35,715 bases of DNA, taken from contig CAIPAT010000351.1 of NCBI GenBank assembly GCA_903863035.1, forward strand, positions 1 through 35,715, read 5' to 3'. Positions 32,053 to 35,715 of this stretch are shown here, in pieces. The notes under the pieces are model-generated. The model was not told the origin of the DNA. It saw only the letters and a program-made list of their open reading frames with translations, and made no database searches. The DNA is from an uncultured Lentisphaeria bacterium (GTDB taxonomy: Bacteria; Verrucomicrobiota; Lentisphaeria; Victivallales; Victivallaceae). Every line of letters starts with the position of its first letter. Position 1 is the first letter of the stretch. The translations under genes were made by a program, and so were the position numbers.

Positions 32053-33312
32053 ATGGCAAACTCTTCTCCGCCTCCCGGAACTGCGGATATTTTTCCGGAA
32101 GAAGCCGCATTGTGGCGTCGCCTGGAGGAAACCGCCAGAACCGTTTTCGGATTGTACGGCTACGGCGAACTGCGGACTCCGGTATTTGAATACACCGAAG
32201 TGTTCAAACGCGGAATCGGCGACCAGACGGAAGTCGTGCAGAAAGAAATGTACAGTTTTGACGACCGGGGTGGACGCAGTCTGACATTGCGCCCGGAAGG
32301 CACTGCCGGCATCATGCGGGCGCTGCTGGGCACCGATGTCATGAACGGCAATGAAAAGCGCGTGTTCTATATGGGGCCAATGTTCCGCGGGGAACGCCCC
32401 GCAGCCGGACGCCGCCGCCAATTTCACCAGGTCGGGGTGGAAAATGTCGGACGGGTCGCGCCGGAACTCGACGCTGAATGTATCGCCATGCTGATGCATT
32501 ATCTCCGTGAGCTCGGCATTCCCGATGCTCAACTGCTGATTAATACCCGCGGAGCGCGTGAGGACCGCAAGCCGGCCGAAGACGCTTTACGCACGTTTTT
32601 CAGCAAACATATCGATACGATGTGCAACGACTGCAAAACACGGCTGGATAAAAACATTTGGCGCATTCTCGACTGCAAACAGCATGAATGCAGAAAAATT
32701 ATCAATTCAACTCCGGAATACATCACCAGCTTCAGCCAGGAATCGCAGGATTATTTCAAACGGGTCTGTGACGTGCTGAATACGATGGGCATTGATTATA
32801 AAGTAGATCCGCTGTTAGTGCGCGGTCTCGATTACTATGTGCATACCGTTTTTGAAGTGGTTCATTCCGGACTCGGTGCGCAGAATGCCATTTCAGGCGG
32901 CGGCCGCTATGAACTGTTCCTGCCGGAAGAAAACAAGCCGATGCCCGGGGTCGGTTTCGGTATCGGCCTTGAACGTCTGCTGATGGTGCAGGAGGCGCTG
33001 AAAGTCCCACCGCCGGTTGACGGTGTCCAGCCGGTGTTTCTGTTGAGTATTGGCAATCCGGCAAGGGATTTCAATTTAAAGCTGGCCGCCAGCCTGCGCG
33101 CTGCCGGCATTCCGACGGTGGTGGAAGTCGAATCGAAGAGCATGAAAGCTCAAATGCGCTCCGCCAACAAAGTGAACGCCAGTTATGTGATCATCTGCGG
33201 CGATGCCGAACTGGAAAAGGGCATCGTGGTCTGCAAAGAGATGAAGACCGGAACGCAGAATGAATTTTCCGCTGACCAATTGCTGGATTTTCTCAAAAAC
33301 ATTTGTAAATAA
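32053..33312 (+). CDS. hisS: Histidyl-tRNA synthetase
   Basis: This 419-residue class II synthetase charges tRNA-His. Visible parts are the start P-P-G-T-A-D-I-F-P, T-L-R-P-E-G-T-A-G (substrate loop), motif 2 F-R-G-E-R-P-A-A-G-R-R-R-Q-F-H-Q, the HisA motif L-V-R-G-L-D-Y-Y, the segment S-G-G-G-R-Y-E-L and motif 3 G-F-G-I-G-L-E-R-L-L. The anticodon-binding domain follows (about 325-419). The RBS is weak (AAGGTAAG). Length is normal. It is followed by 211 bases with a weak hairpin before adk. Confidence 0.97.
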   Translation: MANSSPPPGTADIFPEEAALWRRLEETARTVFGLYGYGELRTPVFEYTEVFKRGIGDQTEVVQKEMYSFDDRGGRSLTLRPEGTAGIMRALLGTDVMNGNEKRVFYMGPMFRGERPAAGRRRQFHQVGVENVGRVAPELDAECIAMLMHYLRELGIPDAQLLINTRGAREDRKPAEDALRTFFSKHIDTMCNDCKTRLDKNIWRILDCKQHECRKIINSTPEYITSFSQESQDYFKRVCDVLNTMGIDYKVDPLLVRGLDYYVHTVFEVVHSGLGAQNAISGGGRYELFLPEENKPMPGVGFGIGLERLLMVQEALKVPPPVDGVQPVFLLSIGNPARDFNLKLAASLRAAGIPTVVEVESKSMKAQMRSANKVNASYVIICGDAELEKGIVVCKEMKTGTQNEFSADQLLDFLKNICK

Positions 33313-33386
33313 TTCTCAAAAGCAGGAAGTCAGAGTCAGAATGGGAACCATAAATTCAAAAAGCAGGAAAATTGGATCAGAAACTG

Positions 33387-33416
33387 CCGGGTTATGCTCC
33401 GTCATAACCGGGTTTT
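33387..33416 (+). terminator. Possible weak terminator after hisS
   Basis: GGTTATG (33390-33396) pairs with CATAACC (33403-33409), with two further C-G pairs beyond one mismatch, followed by TTTT. The T-tract is short, so termination may be partial. Confidence 0.45.
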
Positions 33417-33523
33417 ACGATTCCACCGGTCGCTGGATAACCATTTGACAAGCTAACTTTTTATAGCGCAAATTTTATAAACGTCTAAAAATATAGAAGT
33501 CTAAAACAACAAGGAGCATTAAA

Positions 33524-34174
33524 ATGCTGAAAAAGAAAAATTTGATCTTCCTGGGAGCCCCAGGAGCAGGAAAAGGCACCTTTTCCGCTATTCTGAAGGA
33601 GCAACATCCGTTCGCCCACATTTCAACCGGGGACATCCTCCGCGCTGAGATTGCCAAAGGCACTGAACTCGGCAAGCAGGCGTCAGCCATTATGAGCAGA
33701 GGCGAACTGGTACCCGACGAAATCGTCGCAGGCATGGTCAAAGCCCGCCTGGCACAGCCGGACTGCAACAGCGGCTTCATTCTCGACGGCTTTCCGCGTA
33801 CCATCAACCAGGCCGACCTGCTGGGCCAGGCCCTGACCGATGCCGGCAGAAAACTTGACGCGGTCATCTATTTCAAGGTGGAGGATGAAATGCTGCTGAA
33901 ACGCCTGACCGCCAGAATCTCCTGCAAAAAGTGCGGAAAAATTTATAACAAGCTGTTCTCTCCGCCGAAATCAGAAAAAGCCTGTGATGATTGCGATGGC
34001 GAACTTTTCCAGCGCGCCGACGATTCAATTGAAACGGCGAAGGAAAGACTGAAAGTATTTTATGCCCAGACCCAGCCGCTGATCGAATATTATGAGAAAA
34101 AAGGCCTGCTGGTGGCGATCACTGAAACTGAAAAAGAAAAAGTTCATTCCGCCCTGCTGAAGGAACTTTGCTAA
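33524..34174 (+). CDS. adk: Adenylate kinase
   Basis: This 216-residue enzyme interconverts ATP, AMP and ADP. The P-loop G-A-P-G-A-G-K-G-T spans 11-19, with S-T-G-D-I-L-R for AMP binding and G-F-I-L-D-G-F-P-R-T. The long LID domain has a four-cysteine zinc site (Cys134, Cys137, Cys154, Cys157). AAGGAG precedes the ATG. The stop overlaps the start of map by one base (TAATG), indicating translational coupling. Confidence 0.97.
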   Translation: MLKKKNLIFLGAPGAGKGTFSAILKEQHPFAHISTGDILRAEIAKGTELGKQASAIMSRGELVPDEIVAGMVKARLAQPDCNSGFILDGFPRTINQADLLGQALTDAGRKLDAVIYFKVEDEMLLKRLTARISCKKCGKIYNKLFSPPKSEKACDDCDGELFQRADDSIETAKERLKVFYAQTQPLIEYYEKKGLLVAITETEKEKVHSALLKELC

Positions 34175-34944
34175 TGTCGAAACCGGACTGTGTCATTCAT
34201 ACACCGCAGGAAATTGTCAGCATTCGCGCCGCGGGCGCGGCTGCGGCCTATGTGCGTGACCAGATGGCCGGCCTGATTCGTCCCGGGATATCCACCAAGG
34301 ATATTGACGAGCTGGCCGGGCGTTTAATTTTTCAGACCGGCGGTAAGAGCGCGTTTCTTGGCTACCGGGGATATCCGGGCCAGATTTGCATTTCCGTGAA
34401 CGACGAAGTTGTTCACGGAATCGGTCGTCCCGACCGGATTATCCGGCCTGAAGACATTGTCAGTATTGATATCGGCGTCGAACTGAACGGCGGCATCGGC
34501 GATACCGCCGTAACTCTGGCAATGCAGCCGGAAATACCCCAGCGCACCCGTGAATTACTGGAATTTACTGAGCTTGCATTGAAAGCAGGCATTGAAAAAG
34601 CGCGCGCCGGCAACTACATTAAAGATATAAGCGTTGCAATTCAGCGAGTTGCGGAGAAAGCTAAGCTGGGGGTTGTCCGGGAATACGTCGGCCATGGTTG
34701 CGGCACTAAACTGCACGAGCCGCCCGAAGTCCCGAATTTTGTTTGTATTTACCGCGGACCTAAACTGGTGCCGGGGATGGTGTTGGCGATCGAGCCGATG
34801 CTCAACCTCGGAACACACAAAGTTTTTACGGAGCCTGATCATTGGACGGTCAGGACTTGCGATGGTAAATTATCCGCTCATTTTGAGCACATGGTACTTA
34901 TTACGGAAAGAGAACCGGAGATTTTAACGTGTCAAAAGATGTAA
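34174..34944 (+). CDS. map: Methionine aminopeptidase, type I
   Basis: This 256-residue enzyme removes the initiator methionine. The metal ligands are visible in order: S-I-D-I-G (Asp), G-D-T-A-V-T (Asp), [10 protein letters not shown] (His), A-I-E-P-M (Glu) and F-E-H-M-V (Glu). ATG at 34174 overlaps the adk stop; an in-frame TTG six bases earlier is less likely. The 3' end overlaps infA by 16 bases. This is the compact type-Ia form without an N-terminal zinc finger. Confidence 0.96.
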   Translation: MSKPDCVIHTPQEIVSIRAAGAAAAYVRDQMAGLIRPGISTKDIDELAGRLIFQTGGKSAFLGYRGYPGQICISVNDEVVHGIGRPDRIIRPEDIVSIDIGVELNGGIGDTAVTLAMQPEIPQRTRELLEFTELALKAGIEKARAGNYIKDISVAIQRVAEKAKLGVVREYVGHGCGTKLHEPPEVPNFVCIYRGPKLVPGMVLAIEPMLNLGTHKVFTEPDHWTVRTCDGKLSAHFEHMVLITEREPEILTCQKM

Positions 34945-35144
34945 TCAAAGTTGAGGGTGTGGTCAGGGAACTGCTGCCGAACACAATGTTCAGAGTGGAA
35001 CTCGAAAATAAACACATGGTCATCGCTCATATCAGCGGAAAGATGCGCCTGAATTTCATCCGCATTCTGCCTGGTGATTCTGTAACGATGGAAATGTCTC
35101 CTTACGACCTCGGCAAAGGCAGAATCGTTTTCAGAAAAAAATAA
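34929..35144 (+). CDS. infA: Translation initiation factor IF-1
   Basis: This 71-residue OB-fold protein binds the ribosomal A-site during initiation. It shows [16 protein letters not shown], then [17 protein letters not shown] and a last [10 protein letters not shown]. The start is GTG at 34929, with CGGAG eight bases upstream inside map, overlapping map by 16 bases. The usual downstream rpmJ-rpsM genes are absent: after the stop comes a repeat-bearing non-coding stretch. Confidence 0.96.
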   Translation: MSKDVIKVEGVVRELLPNTMFRVELENKHMVIAHISGKMRLNFIRILPGDSVTMEMSPYDLGKGRIVFRKK

Positions 35145-35248
35145 GCGCTCTGCCCGGCTGATATTTTTCATCCAGCTTCAAGCATATTGCGCCCATTATT
35201 CTTTTCAGAGAATGGATGTTATATCCTGAAAGTCGGATAAAACGTACA

Positions 35249-35440
35249 CTATTTGCCGGTCACCCCTAAATACTCCAGAAACAAACGGTCCCTGTCCACT
35301 GATTCGGTTGACCACCGGTAGTTGCCCATGGCAGTCTGCATGTTTGTCGTCTCGATACAGTCGAACCAGTCGAGAATATGGGCGATGCAGCGCTGCTTAA
35401 GCCCTTGGGTAAAAAAACTCGATAAAAGATAAATTTTAGC
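35249..35440 (-). pseudogene. 3' fragment of an unidentified gene, cut off by the MITE-like element
   Basis: The minus-strand frame gives A-H-I-L-D-W-F-D-C-I-E-T-T-N-M-Q-T-A-M, then W-S-T-E-S-V-D-R-D-R-L-F-L-E-Y-L-G-V-T-G-K and a TAG stop. Codon use and GC content over 35249-35400 look coding, unlike the AT-rich bases next to it. The frame continues into the repeat end at 35441-35469 with no proper start. I do not recognise the family. It may be the tail of a gene whose 5' part is lost. Confidence 0.4.
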
Positions 35441-35606
35441 TAAGGAGCCGTCAAGAAATAACCTTGACATCTTCGCGCTTCGCCCGAATGCCTTTGTGTT
35501 TGCCGGTTCGTTACATACCTTCAGGTATGCGCCTCTCCATCAATTCCCAAAATCACTTCGGGATATTTCGCGAGACTTGTCAAGGTTATTTCTTGACAGT
35601 TCCTAA
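35441..35606. mobile_element. MITE-like 166-bp element with 29-bp inverted ends
   Basis: The ends at 35441-35469 and 35578-35606 are inverted copies matching at 26 of 29 positions. A perfect 20-base core, GTCAAGAAATAACCTTGACA, is at 35450-35469 and its complement at 35578-35597. Weaker inverted similarity continues inward (CGCG and CCCGAA on the left, their counterparts on the right). The middle has a hairpin CATACC/GGTATG (35514-35529). Each end is itself palindromic (GTCAAG ... CTTGAC). No transposase frame is present. A clear target-site duplication is not seen. Confidence 0.75.
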
Positions 35607-35715
35607 TGTATCTATACAACCTGATTGCCAAAGATTCTAAAATTCATTGATTTCTGCTCTTCTGCACATATGTTTCCGTTTTTTACTGAAATAGGGAAGG
35701 ATGAATAGTTTGAAA

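Larger units (their letters stand above)
35145..35715. other. Gene-poor right end with a gene fragment and MITE-like element
   Basis: This stretch holds a probable minus-strand gene fragment (35249-35440) and the inverted-repeat element (35441-35606). At the very end a possible plus-strand start lies at 35701 (ATG AAT AGT TTG AAA), preceded directly by AGGGAAGG. That start is too short to judge. Confidence 0.5.

Noticed and set aside
35701..35715. Possible new gene start at the right edge.
   Set aside because: Only five codons are visible and the purine-rich RBS-like sequence directly abuts the ATG; it cannot be judged.

Overview
The window looks like a chromosomal segment of a PVC-group bacterium, most likely Lentisphaerota (Victivallis-like). 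The best clue is a pseudopilin with an F-T-L-I-E-L-L N-terminus and a C-terminal H-X9-DG motif, sitting beside a GntR-type regulator and large secreted glycoside-hydrolase-like genes. That combination is strongly expanded in this phylum. The taxonomic call is an inference from gene style, not from a marker alignment.

Region 1 (1-5100) is regulatory. It holds a 5'-truncated AraC remnant, a GntR regulator with a ligand-sensing domain, a URO-D/MtaA-like protein divergent from a cupin-AraC regulator, and a second GntR regulator with a LacI-like sensor and a good sigma70-type promoter. Two different 7-bp tandem arrays, eight copies each, fill the gap between the first GntR gene and the convergent URO-D gene.

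Region 2 (5143-19306) is one co-oriented block that reads as a polysaccharide/glycan utilisation locus. It contains the pseudopilin, a cytoplasmic clan-D (GH36-like) alpha-galactosidase, two full-length paralogous secreted proteins with GH71/GH99/WbsX-like catalytic motifs and a C-terminal LamG-like domain, a small secreted beta-rich protein, a Gfo/Idh/MocA oxidoreductase and a cytoplasmic TIM-barrel hydrolase-like protein. A plausible flow is extracellular cleavage by the paralogues and intracellular processing by the alpha-galactosidase, oxidoreductase and barrel protein. The substrate cannot be read from the sequence.

Region 3 (19370-29400) is mixed: a secreted protein with two DUF3395-like repeats and a frameshifted partial copy carrying a duplicated terminator, a Blc-type lipocalin, a MarC membrane protein, a GT8-like glycosyltransferase, an aspartate aminotransferase, a double-domain nucleoside-diphosphate-kinase-like protein, a tight three-gene operon (M55 D-aminopeptidase, CapA-like, alpha/beta hydrolase), and a secreted protein made of five 42-45 residue repeats.

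Region 4 (29400-35715) is mostly housekeeping: uppP, nikR, an HU-type protein, hisS and an overlapping adk-map-infA set. Short repeats cluster around uppP. At the right end is a 166-bp MITE-like element with 29-bp inverted ends. A related palindromic sequence at 23061-23097 supplies the last codons and stop of the GT8 gene. I found no rRNA, tRNA or CRISPR array by eye.
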